Source: Planctomycetota bacterium
Lineage (GTDB): Bacteria > Planctomycetota > Planctomycetia > Planctomycetales > Planctomycetaceae
Assembly (NCBI GenBank): GCA_027618475.1
Contig: JAQCEJ010000046.1
Location: 1-39,909, forward strand
Direction of reading: 5' to 3'
DNA: 39,909 nucleotides
Shown one piece after another: positions 16,717 through 24,966 of this stretch; the first letter of the stretch is position 1, and the number at the start of each line of letters is the position of its first letter. Made by a program: the position numbers and the translations under genes. The notes under the pieces are model-generated. The model was given only the letters and a program-made list of their open reading frames with translations, ran no database searches and was not told the origin of the DNA.

Positions 16717-18785
16717 CACTCGTTTTTCCTCTTACCTGGTAACCAGCCACCATAAAATCGACGGTGCCCGGCGACGGCCCATATCGCTAACGACAACAGG
16801 GATAAGTACAAACCAAAGATGATCGAATGCGATCGATACGTCCAGACAATTTCATGGTCGCCTGCGGGAACATCCACGCCGCGAAACATGCCGTCGACGA
16901 GTTTCTTGTCGGCGGGTTGACCATCGATGGCAACTTCCCATCCGGGGTAATCGAGATCTGTGACAATCAACTCGTCGGCTTGAGATGCGTTCGTGCGAAT
17001 CACGACTCGGTTTGCATCGTATGTGATGAACTCTGCCGTCGATGAATTCTCAGAATCGTCCCACGCCAGTCGACCTCGACTGTCAATCAGTTCATACAGA
17101 AAAAGCGGATCGCCCGTTCCCCACGAGCGATTGAGAAACGGATCAAGTCCTCGCCAGATCAATTGGCACGGCCAATCGCTTCCGGTCATCGGCGTCATGC
17201 TGAGAATGTGCGTCACTCCCGCGCGAGATAGCCAGTCTAGCTGGTCGGCACGCGGCGGTAGTGCGGGATCGAACGGCTCGGGGAATGTCAATTTGGGGTC
17301 GTAATACTCCGCCGGACCAATGCCAAGATACACCGGCGTGCAGGTAATACCGAGAATCGTTGGCAAATTGACACCAGGCGAAAAGACCCGCGTTTCGTGC
17401 ATCTTGTCTTTAAGAATCGCGCGAACTTCGCTTTCCTCGACGTATTCGATCGGCGACGTGGGAATGATCGTGGCATACGTCACCAGTCGACTGACGACAA
17501 ACAGATCATACGTCGTTGCCAACGCTGCTCCGGCGATAACGACGCATGCAACCAGACCGACAAACCGCGTGCGAAACCAGTCGATCATCACGCCGGCCAG
17601 CAGGGCGACGGCAAACGTCGTGATGAGGCCGAAACGTCCCGGTCCGATAAAAAAACTGAAACCGGGAAGATGCCGCGTGATCGGGAGAAACCAGCCCGGC
17701 GTGTAACTCAGTGCCAATAATCCTAGAACTAGCCAGATCGCGGCAATGCGGTTTTGATGAAAGACGACTCGCGTGGCGATGCCAAAGAGAACGATGATGA
17801 TCGGGACCATTCCAAAGTACAGATGGGCTTCGACTTTGTTTGTTGGCGGCGAACCGGGGGACAGCAGCGAGTTCATGTCAAACGTCGGGTCGAGATACCA
17901 CTTCCACGGGGCAATCGCCTGCGACCAATACCACGCTGGAAGATGTCCGTAACCGGGGTCGTGTACTCCTTGAACGTCCGCCCGCTGGCTATTCTGTTTT
18001 AATTCCCACGTCGGCAGCACCTGCACGGCTGCAATGGCATATGTCGAAACGAAAACGACGAGCAACGCGGATAATATCGTCGACAACGCAGGTTCGGTTC
18101 GCTGAACCGGTGACTCAATTGATGAAACCCTGTTCGCCGATCGAAGCTGCCATGCACGGCCGGCGGTATATCCGATGACCGTCAATTGCGAGATAAACGC
18201 CAGACAAAAATGACCCGGTAGAATCTGGCAGACGAACGCCATAATCATCAAGAACAGGTATTTCCATTCGCGACGATCGAGATAACCTTCTACGGCCCAA
18301 AGCGCTAGGGGCAACCAAGCTCCCCCGAGAATGGCCCATTCGAGACAGATTCGTGAGGGGAACCAGCCATAGGTGTAAACGAGAGCTGCGAACAGCGATC
18401 CCGTCCAGCCGATTCGAATGCGTCGGCAGTACAGACACGTGAAGGCATACGCCAGAACGTAGTGCAAGATTTGAACGGTATTGTACGCCGTGTCGACAGA
18501 CATCACACGATACAGCACCAGATTGATCGGATAACAGATCCCCGTCTGGCTTTCGGCGACCATCGGATATCCGTGCCCGACGAGCGGATTCCATAACGGG
18601 ACTTCTCCCGCTTGAAGTCGCTCGGCAAGAAATGTCTTTTGCGGAAAGTAATAGGAATACAAATCGCCGCCGATTAAAGCCCCACCGGTCCACAACTCCC
18701 ACCAGAACACCATCGTCAGGGCGATCGCAACGACGGTGACGCCGACGACGATTTTTGCTGTCGTGATGAATGATGTCGACGTCAT
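16716..18785 (-). CDS. YfhO-like polytopic membrane protein
   Basis: A 689-residue integral membrane protein with roughly a dozen hydrophobic segments. The N-terminal signature is typical of the YfhO/GT-C-like group: a first membrane helix, then GGDLYSYYFPQKTFLAERLQ and GEVPLWNPLVGHGYPMVAESQ. The acidic 'GGDL' loop is where GT-C glycosyltransferases place their catalytic residues. The last ~200 residues form a soluble beta-rich domain (ELIVTDLDYPGWEVAIDGQP, as in other YfhO proteins) ending in a final membrane segment. YfhO proteins are thought to modify teichoic acids or other surface glycans in Firmicutes; the substrate in planctomycetes is unknown. The start codon overlaps the stop of the upstream DUF2079 gene by four bases (ATGA), and its own stop overlaps the SGNH gene, so the three are very probably translated as a coupled unit. 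Confidence 0.87.
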   Translation of the reverse strand: MTSTSFITTAKIVVGVTVVAIALTMVFWWELWTGGALIGGDLYSYYFPQKTFLAERLQAGEVPLWNPLVGHGYPMVAESQTGICYPINLVLYRVMSVDTAYNTVQILHYVLAYAFTCLYCRRIRIGWTGSLFAALVYTYGWFPSRICLEWAILGGAWLPLALWAVEGYLDRREWKYLFLMIMAFVCQILPGHFCLAFISQLTVIGYTAGRAWQLRSANRVSSIESPVQRTEPALSTILSALLVVFVSTYAIAAVQVLPTWELKQNSQRADVQGVHDPGYGHLPAWYWSQAIAPWKWYLDPTFDMNSLLSPGSPPTNKVEAHLYFGMVPIIIVLFGIATRVVFHQNRIAAIWLVLGLLALSYTPGWFLPITRHLPGFSFFIGPGRFGLITTFAVALLAGVMIDWFRTRFVGLVACVVIAGAALATTYDLFVVSRLVTYATIIPTSPIEYVEESEVRAILKDKMHETRVFSPGVNLPTILGITCTPVYLGIGPAEYYDPKLTFPEPFDPALPPRADQLDWLSRAGVTHILSMTPMTGSDWPCQLIWRGLDPFLNRSWGTGDPLFLYELIDSRGRLAWDDSENSSTAEFITYDANRVVIRTNASQADELIVTDLDYPGWEVAIDGQPADKKLVDGMFRGVDVPAGDHEIVWTYRSHSIIFGLYLSLLSLAIWAVAGHRRFYGGWLPGKRKNE

Positions 18786-20962
18786 AATTCACTGTCCGCA
18801 TCATCTTGGCGCTTGAGTACGATATAATAACCGTCGGTGTCATCGGAAAGCAGTTCCCAGCGGTCGGGATGTTCGCGGTATTCGCGAATCTGTGCGGGCG
18901 TTTTGATCTCGCTATAAGGGTGTTGTGTGTCGATGACGATGTATTCGGTGTCGTCAGGAACAGTCAACTCAAAGTCACTCACCTTGCGTTTGTAATGGCT
19001 ATAGTCGTACGACCTCTCGTGGTGCGTAAACCGCGGATGTATGAAATCGGTAGAAGCGACCCGGCTACCGCGCGGTATCTTCTCGAAGACTTTCGAAAAC
19101 TGGGCAGCCCGCGTGCCGGGAATGTACAGGTTTCGCCAATTCCACATTGATCCCGCATCCCAGAAAGCAATTCCTAACGGTGACAGGCTGAAGAACAGTG
19201 CCGTCGCCAATCCGCTGGTCCACGTCCAGTTTGCCAGCCACAGCCGACGACGCGTTGCCGAGACGGAATCGTGACTTTGTTCGATGCCGCGATAGATAAG
19301 TCCCAACCCTGCCGCGGCTGTCCAGAACAAGAACGGAATGATTGGAGCATGAAAGTGATGACGCGGATTGGCAGCGATTTCATTCAGACATAACGTAACG
19401 AACAGGGGAAATGAGACGAGTAATCGCCGCCATGACTTCAGCGGAAGAAACCCCAGTGGAACCAGGAGTGCCAACGCATAGACGAAGAAATTCGCATTGA
19501 CGACTACACTCAATGTCTGCATCGGATGTAACGTCACGTTTGACACGATTTCAGGAATCGTCTTACCGAACTTGCTAAAGTACGACGAATAATGAATTTC
19601 GGCACCGTCGCGAAACCATGGAATGACATATCGCAAAACGACAATCAAATAAGCGACGTTAAACAGTAACAACGCGATTCCATGACGGCGCACGTGTTTG
19701 GAAGCCGTTGTTGACGCACCGGCCTTATCTTCGCTCACACATGCACCGGGAAAAATCAGCATCCACAAGCCCCAGCAGGCGAGAATGATGCTGAAATCCT
19801 CTTGTGCCGATAACGTCAGCAGCACGCCGATCCACATCAGGCGAAAATGCCGGCGCTCGAATTGATCGATCGTCGCCAGCAGTATCGGCACTGCAAGCGC
19901 TGTCGGTCGAAACGTTTTCAAATCGATGGCGATATCGAGATAATGCATCGGGAAATACAACAGATAGGTGCACGCAAGGCAAGTTGCAGCACGCGACGAA
20001 CCGGTCTGCCGCCTGGCAATGGTGTAGACCGGTAAAGCTCCGAGCGCCAGAATTACCGACTGACACAACTCCAGCAGCAAATGTGACGGCCAGAAAATGT
20101 AGAATGGAATCAACAGCAAATGAATGACTTGTATATGCTCGCCGAGAAAGAGCCCCTGATCGAGATAGCTGCGGAATCCTTTCCCGTGCAGAAGATTCCA
20201 GAGATGTTCTTCGTACATCGCTGAATCGCCGTGCGGAATGAGCAAACCGCGATAAAGCTGCCAGTTCATGACGGTGAAGATGACGACGTACAAACTGACG
20301 GCGATCCAGAGGCTGCGCGGGAAACAACCAAGAGCAATACCCAGACGACGTATGCGTAAAGCGGGTGTTGACGATTCAGACGACACCGACACATCTTCTT
20401 CACGCGGAATTCCGATGCCGGTGAACAATTCCGTCAGCCAGCCCGCCAGCGAAATGGCTAACCAGAATTGTGGCGTAGCGATCAGAAAATCGGTCGCGGC
20501 CTCTCCTTGAAAAAGAAATGCGGTAATCCGCAAAATTTCCCACGATCCGGCCAGCCAGAGCCAGCGCCAACCATTCCATCCCAAGCGGGAAAGAGAGTCG
20601 GACCACCCGGCAGAGATCGAAGGCAATTCTCCTCGTTTGTTATTCCATTGCCAGACAAAGGCCCCCCAAAGCCATGCCGCGCATGACATGCCGAAAACGA
20701 GTCCGAAGATCGGAACGAATCCGATCTCTGCCGTCGGCCCCCCCTCGGGAAGCACGATGGTTTTCGCACCAAGTGCCTGAACGACCGATTGCCATGACGA
20801 CGGACTGATGAACGTCGCCGACCAGTCGCGGACGCTGAGCAGGCTTTGCAGCATCAACGATAACGCCATCGACCCAGTGACGACGCAGGCAAACGCCGAC
20901 CGCAACTTCAGCGCAGGGGCGAAGCGAACAGGCGACGACTCGGTTTCAGACGGGAAGGGCAT
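18782..20962 (-). CDS. DUF2079 polytopic membrane protein (GT-C-like)
   Basis: A 726-residue membrane protein; the ATG at 20962 is chosen over a TTG twelve codons upstream that lacks a ribosome site. Several membrane helices fill the first 220 residues. The DUF2079 core then begins with HGDSAMYEEHLWNLLHGKGF, an acidic loop after the first core helix as in GT-C glycosyltransferases, followed by GEHIQVIHLLLIPFYIFWPS and many further helices. The final ~110 residues (SRVASTDFIHPRFTHHERSY onward) are soluble and probably periplasmic. DUF2079 proteins are presumed to use lipid-linked sugars, but no member is well characterised. It is the first gene of a tightly overlapping set with the YfhO-like and SGNH genes, which suggests assembly and acylation or deacylation of a surface glycan. 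Confidence 0.86.
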   Translation of the reverse strand: MPFPSETESSPVRFAPALKLRSAFACVVTGSMALSLMLQSLLSVRDWSATFISPSSWQSVVQALGAKTIVLPEGGPTAEIGFVPIFGLVFGMSCAAWLWGAFVWQWNNKRGELPSISAGWSDSLSRLGWNGWRWLWLAGSWEILRITAFLFQGEAATDFLIATPQFWLAISLAGWLTELFTGIGIPREEDVSVSSESSTPALRIRRLGIALGCFPRSLWIAVSLYVVIFTVMNWQLYRGLLIPHGDSAMYEEHLWNLLHGKGFRSYLDQGLFLGEHIQVIHLLLIPFYIFWPSHLLLELCQSVILALGALPVYTIARRQTGSSRAATCLACTYLLYFPMHYLDIAIDLKTFRPTALAVPILLATIDQFERRHFRLMWIGVLLTLSAQEDFSIILACWGLWMLIFPGACVSEDKAGASTTASKHVRRHGIALLLFNVAYLIVVLRYVIPWFRDGAEIHYSSYFSKFGKTIPEIVSNVTLHPMQTLSVVVNANFFVYALALLVPLGFLPLKSWRRLLVSFPLFVTLCLNEIAANPRHHFHAPIIPFLFWTAAAGLGLIYRGIEQSHDSVSATRRRLWLANWTWTSGLATALFFSLSPLGIAFWDAGSMWNWRNLYIPGTRAAQFSKVFEKIPRGSRVASTDFIHPRFTHHERSYDYSHYKRKVSDFELTVPDDTEYIVIDTQHPYSEIKTPAQIREYREHPDRWELLSDDTDGYYIVLKRQDDADSEL

Positions 20963-21100
20963 ACGAAATTGTGTTCGAAGGGATACGGACGGAGTCAATT
21001 CAACATCATCGACGCTCTCATCTTACTTTGCCGCGTCGGACGGAGTCGAGCCCTGTCGCTGAGAGAAGCACACGAGACCAGTGAATCAGAGCTTGATCCA

Positions 21101-21147
21101 TCCGAAAAAATTGGGCCCGGCGATCGCAAGTGTGAACGCCGGGCCCA
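21101..21147 (-). terminator. Rho-independent terminator of the HtrA gene
   Basis: An 11-bp perfect stem (TGGGCCCGGCG, with its complement at 21137-21147) encloses a 14-nt loop. On the minus strand it is followed by AATTTTTTC. It lies 34 nt after the stop of the protease gene. Confidence 0.9.
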
Positions 21148-21180
21148 TGTACAAGAATCACTTCATACCGATCGTGGCAA

Positions 21181-22707
21181 TTATTTGTCCTGCTTTTCAG
21201 CGTCATCGAAGATCACCACGAAGCGAGGGCCGCGTTGAGTTCGAACGAGCAGGCGTACGCCTTTTTCCGGCGACTGCGTTTTGACCGCGTTATGAAATTC
21301 TTCGAGCGTGGCGATACTACTGTCACCAACCTTGCTGATGATGACTCCCTCGCTCAGCCCGGCGGTTTCAGCGGGACTCCCTTCTTCAACCGAAGTCACA
21401 ACAACTCCCTTCTGACTTTCCTCGAAACCGTACTTTTGAGCCAATTCTGGTATCAACTCCGCGACCTTGATACCGAGATTGTCATATTTCTCGGACTTGG
21501 TTTCTTCGACAGCCTCCGGTTCGACCGGATTCACTCCGCCTCGCAGACTATATTCTTTGGGCATCGGCTTGAAGGTGATTTGCATTTCCTGTTCCTTGCC
21601 TTCGCGAAAGATGGTCATGGGGTAAGGCTTGCCGACATCCATTTGTACGACGAGCCCCTGGAGATGGCTGGCCCCCCGAATGTCTTTACTATTCAGCGAG
21701 AGTATCACATCCCCCGGCTGAAGCTTGGCGTCCTCTGCCGGCGATCCCGGCATGATCTGACTGACCACGACACCTTTGCCAACCGGAAGTCCATAACTTT
21801 TAGCGAGTTTGTTGTCGAGTTCCTGGATACCGACCCCGAGATAGGCGCGGTCGACTTGTCCCTTTTCAATGAGTTGATCGGAAACCCATTTTGCGAGGTT
21901 GACCGGGATCGCAAAACCGACGCCGTCGTAACCGCCGCTGCGGGTTGAAATCGCCGTGTTGACGCCAATGACTTCTCCGTGAATATTAATCAGCGGGCCA
22001 CCGCTGTTTCCGGGATTGATCGCGGCATCGGTCTGTAGATAGTCCTCCTGCTCATTGATGCCCGGTCCCCGGCCTTTCGCACTGATAATGCCTGCTGTGA
22101 CGCTCAGATCCAATCCGAATGGGCTGCCGATCGCCAAGACCCAATCGGCGATTTGCACGTCGTTGCTGTCGCCCAGCGGCAAGGCCTTGAGATCGCCGGG
22201 CGCATCGATGTGGATGATAGCGACATCCGACTTCGGATCGGTCTTGATATCGTGTGCCACATATTCACGACCGTCGTGCAGCCGCACCGTCACCACTTCG
22301 GCATTCTGTACGACGTGCGTATTCGTCATGATGATTCCCGAAGAATCGATCACGAAACCCGATCCCATCCCCATGGGAACCTGGCGTCGCTGCTGCGGAG
22401 CCTGCTTCATGAATTCCCTGAACCGAGGATCATTCTTGAAGAGTTCTCCGAACGGCGAATCGTCACCAAAGGGAAACGGGTTTCCGCCGTTTACGGCGAT
22501 CGACTTTCCACGCGTTTGAATGGAGACGATGCAAGGGAGCGAGCTTTCGACAACCTGACGAAACGCGCTCGACAAATCCTGCGCGTGCTGCATCGGAGAG
22601 GGTTTCAGACCCTCATCCCGTTGTGCCCAGACCCCGGCTGCCCCGACGAGACAGACGGTTCCCAATAACAAGACCATCCAATGACTGTTTCGCTTCAATG
22701 TCGTCAT
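21181..22707 (-). CDS. Do/DegP-type serine endoprotease with two PDZ domains
   Basis: A 508-residue HtrA protein, the usual length for DegP/DegQ. A signal peptide occupies residues 1-28 (hydrophobic core MVLLLGTVCLVGAAG, then AQ), so it acts in the periplasm. The trypsin-like domain has the full triad: His131 (TNTHVV), Asp161 (KSDVAI) and Ser235 (NPGNSGGPL). PDZ1 covers about residues 285-375 (RAYLGVGIQELDNKLA and PGSPAEDAKLQPGDVI). PDZ2 covers about 405-500 (LGIKVAELIPELAQKYGF and EEGSPAETAGLSEGVI). It degrades or refolds damaged envelope proteins. The gene is monocistronic, closed by a strong terminator; upstream lies a long spacer with a perfect 12-bp inverted repeat that may be regulatory. 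It could equally be called DegQ. Confidence 0.95.
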   Translation of the reverse strand: MTTLKRNSHWMVLLLGTVCLVGAAGVWAQRDEGLKPSPMQHAQDLSSAFRQVVESSLPCIVSIQTRGKSIAVNGGNPFPFGDDSPFGELFKNDPRFREFMKQAPQQRRQVPMGMGSGFVIDSSGIIMTNTHVVQNAEVVTVRLHDGREYVAHDIKTDPKSDVAIIHIDAPGDLKALPLGDSNDVQIADWVLAIGSPFGLDLSVTAGIISAKGRGPGINEQEDYLQTDAAINPGNSGGPLINIHGEVIGVNTAISTRSGGYDGVGFAIPVNLAKWVSDQLIEKGQVDRAYLGVGIQELDNKLAKSYGLPVGKGVVVSQIMPGSPAEDAKLQPGDVILSLNSKDIRGASHLQGLVVQMDVGKPYPMTIFREGKEQEMQITFKPMPKEYSLRGGVNPVEPEAVEETKSEKYDNLGIKVAELIPELAQKYGFEESQKGVVVTSVEEGSPAETAGLSEGVIISKVGDSSIATLEEFHNAVKTQSPEKGVRLLVRTQRGPRFVVIFDDAEKQDK

Positions 22708-22753
22708 AATTTTGACTCCTTTTTTCTAAGCCCCGCTTGTATGTTGTGACGCC

Positions 22754-22785
22754 GCATGCAGATTTCATATCTAAAATCTGCATGC
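22754..22785. promoter_or_regulatory. Perfect 12-bp inverted repeat upstream of the HtrA gene
   Basis: GCATGCAGATTT and its exact complement are separated by 8 nt, starting 46 nt upstream of the protease start codon. It could be an operator or a hairpin in the 5' leader. There is no T tract, so a terminator is unlikely. Confidence 0.55.
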
Positions 22786-23146
22786 CTAGGTGCTGTATGC
22801 CTGACAGGAGATTCATAAGAGGCGTGCCGACTACATTATAGCGCGTCGCTCGTAATCCACCAAGTTCTTTACCAGCTGCGGAGGGGTCTTCATCGTGTTT
22901 TTCGGAGGGATCATCCGGGTGTACAACCCCCGGCCTGTCATCTCGCTGCAGGCGTGATACCAATTGCGGTACGTCTCATATTACGACGAGACATGCCAAT
23001 GCGTTGGAGAGACGTGATCGACAAATATAAAAAACTGTAAGGTGTGACGTCGAGAGGGATTTCTCCCATTGGAAATCTATAATTTTTACTCTGAAACCAT
23101 TCGCAGGAGGGCATCGCATCAGAACAATTCATTTCTGTGCTTCACG

Positions 23147-23175
23147 TTGACAAATATCGATAGGACCAATAGTCT
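23147..23175 (+). promoter_or_regulatory. Possible rnc promoter
   Basis: A perfect TTGACA (23147-23152) is followed after 17 nt by TAGTCT (23170-23175), a poor -10 match. If used, the leader would be about 180 nt. Confidence 0.3.
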
Positions 23176-23363
23176 GAAGTTCGGGATGTGAAGCTGAATC
23201 AAGCGGCAAATACGCAGAGGACGAACATTGTTATTTACCAGAATCTCCTCATCGACCAGCCTGCACATCACCAAAGGGGTGATAATGGTCCAAGTTCTGC
23301 TTCTTCCTGATGAGGATCGACAACACGACGTCTCTGGGAATTCTGCCCCCAGCGGGAGCGATC

Positions 23364-24104
23364 ATGAATGACGGTCAAGACGATTCCGCTCTTCCCGATG
23401 AGTTGACCGCCTGTGAAGAACTGATCGGATACCGGTTCCACGATCGCCGGCATCTGCAACTCGCGCTGACGCATGCCTCTGCCGCGAAAACCCGAACCGA
23501 ATCGAACGAACGACTGGAGTTTCTCGGGGATGCCATCTTGGGAGCGATCGTCTGTTCGCTGTTATATCGGACATACACAACATCGTTGGAAGGAGAGTTG
23601 ACGCGTCTGAAGTCGATGCTGGTGAGTCGATCGACATGTGCCCGCGTGGGGCAACGCTGGGGATTCGAACAATTCCTCATTATGGGGAAAGGGCTCAGCA
23701 GCGAAGAGACGTTGCCGTCGTCCATTCTCGCCGGGGTGGTCGAATCGCTCATCGGTGCATGTTACCTCGACGGAGGCATCGACGCCGCGCGAAGCGTCGT
23801 GATGAAGCTGATGGAAGACGATCTTTCGGTCGTCACCGACTCGACGGAAGGAAAGAACTACAAAAGCCTTCTGCAGCAGATCGCACAGAAGCATCTCAAC
23901 GAAACGCCGGTTTATCGGCTGCTCGACGAACAGGGGCCCGACCATTCGAAGTGCTTCAAAGTTTCCGCCGTCGTCGGACACCGCATCTTCCCGGCGGCAT
24001 GGGGGCCGAACAAGAAAGAAGCCGAACAACGTGCGGCCCAGAACGCGCTCGACGAATTAGAAGGAAGAGACGACCAGACGACGAACGAGATGCGTGCGAA
24101 TTAA
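23364..24104 (+). CDS. rnc: Ribonuclease III
   Basis: A 246-residue protein from the ATG at 23364, which has GGGAG at good spacing; an ATG 18 codons upstream is possible but has no such site. The nuclease domain carries the signature [13 protein letters not shown] with the catalytic acidic residues. The second acidic cluster is in [18 protein letters not shown], where the Glu of VVESLIGA is the invariant metal ligand. From about residue 170 a double-stranded RNA-binding domain follows ([43 protein letters not shown]). The enzyme cuts double-stranded RNA in rRNA precursors and regulatory RNAs in the cytoplasm. It is monocistronic here and ends before a strong hairpin. A family-typical length and all motifs make the call firm. 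Confidence 0.96.
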   Translation: MNDGQDDSALPDELTACEELIGYRFHDRRHLQLALTHASAAKTRTESNERLEFLGDAILGAIVCSLLYRTYTTSLEGELTRLKSMLVSRSTCARVGQRWGFEQFLIMGKGLSSEETLPSSILAGVVESLIGACYLDGGIDAARSVVMKLMEDDLSVVTDSTEGKNYKSLLQQIAQKHLNETPVYRLLDEQGPDHSKCFKVSAVVGHRIFPAAWGPNKKEAEQRAAQNALDELEGRDDQTTNEMRAN

Positions 24105-24144
24105 TTCGACGTTCTAAGCGTTAGAAACAGCCAGTAGAAATAGC

Positions 24145-24174
24145 AAAGGCGGTCGAACGAATTCGACCGCCTTT
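24145..24174. terminator. Bidirectional terminator between rnc and the K/A-rich peptide gene
   Basis: A 13-bp perfect stem (AAAGGCGGTCGAA and complement) closes on a CGAA tetraloop, with A-rich and T-rich flanks built into the stem ends. It lies 41 nt after the rnc stop and 43 nt beyond the stop of the opposing small gene. A second, weaker 6-bp stem (ACCGAG/CTCGGT) sits at 24189-24206. Confidence 0.85.
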
Positions 24175-24216
24175 ACTCGTTGTTGCAAACCGAGACTCAA
24201 CTCGGTGAGAAGTTCA

Positions 24217-24297
24217 TTACTTCTTCTTCTTGGCTGCCTTTTTCTTGGGTGCTGCCTTCTTTGCTGCTGCTTTCTTTTTTGCTGCTTTCTTTGCCAC
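24217..24297 (-). CDS. 26-residue Lys/Ala-rich histone-H1-tail-like peptide
   Basis: A tiny frame starting with GTG at 24297, preceded by GGAGG with a 7-nt gap, one of the best ribosome sites in the window. The peptide is built only of Lys, Ala and a single Pro after the start residue (pattern AKKAAKKKAAAKKAAP, then more Lys/Ala, ending in four Lys). This is the composition of histone H1 and chlamydial Hc-type tails and of the C-termini of some bacterial HU proteins, which bind DNA non-specifically through charge. The same frame stays open upstream to an ATG at 24477 (86 residues), but that extension lacks the composition and would place the strong ribosome site inside the gene. It is followed by hairpins. 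DNA compaction is inferred from composition only. The very small size is odd. Confidence 0.6.
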   Translation of the reverse strand: MAKKAAKKKAAAKKAAPKKKAAKKKK

Positions 24298-24966
24298 TTT
24301 CAATCCTCCTTCCAGAGAGTTTTGCGTGACAGTCTTGCCGCTGGCTTCCGGGCAAATATCGGCTTGACTTATCACACCACTACGAATCCCTTCCGGCTTA
24401 TCAACCCTGACAAGCCGCGTGTTATCTCCCGTCAGCTGATCGCGTCGTCGGTTTGTTGTTGGTGCAATGACTCGCAACTCACGGTCGACACATCTTTTCT
24501 AATCGGCGATAACACCGAATTGTGAATCATCCTAAGCATTTCTTAAATTTCTGCAACTATTTTTTGCCCTGTTTCTTGAATTCCGAGAAGGATTTTTAAA
24601 AGTCGGTTTCGCCGCACGCGCTTCGATAATGGCATCGCGCGAACATTGCGATCGAACAAACGGCGATCAACAAGCGCGCGATGCACATCAACTCAAAACA
24701 TCGCACAACAAAAAACCACAAAAAACACCATGACATTTGCATAAAAATGCGATCGCGTTTTTACGACGCCATGCGCAACGCACAATGTTGTTTGTCGACG
24801 ATAACGAATTACACATCGCGTGCGGCACAAATAATCCGATCAAAACAATGATCGATAGACCACTTCACCAATTCAAAAATTTTGAAAAATTATTACGATG
24901 CGCGCACCAAAACGATGGTTTTGACGTCTTTGCACGACGACGCGCGACCGACGACGTCGCGTGGCG
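24298..24966. other. Gene-less region of unusual composition upstream of the K/A-rich peptide gene
   Basis: About 670 bp without a credible gene. From ~24540 onward the sequence alternates A/T runs with CpG-dense words (GCGATCGCG, GCGCGATGC, CATCGCGCG, GATGCGCGC), unlike the flanking coding DNA. A possible minus-strand promoter (TTGCAG, 16 nt, TAGGAT; about 24531-24558) would give the small gene a leader of over 200 nt. A 77-codon plus-strand frame at 24737-24970 shows no recognisable family. Confidence 0.5.

Larger units (their letters stand above)
22708..23363. other. Divergent intergenic region between the HtrA gene and rnc
   Basis: This 656-bp spacer has no convincing gene. It holds a perfect 12-bp inverted repeat (22754-22785) near the protease start, several short inverted repeats around 22976-23065, and a possible TTGACA -35 element for rnc at 23147. 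An open frame on the minus strand at 22613-22963 overlaps the protease gene and lacks coding character. Confidence 0.5.

Noticed and set aside
22613-22963. 116-codon minus-strand frame overlapping the start of the HtrA gene
   Set aside because: It overlaps the signal peptide of a certain gene out of frame and runs through the inverted repeat; no domain visible.
24217-24477. 86-codon version of the K/A-rich gene
   Set aside because: The upstream 59 codons have different composition, and the strong GGAGG site sits inside that frame, just before the GTG at 24297. Kept only as an alternative.
24741-24755. GCGATCGCG as a cyanobacterial HIP1 element
   Set aside because: A single full copy in a region already rich in such words; gene content is planctomycete, not cyanobacterial.
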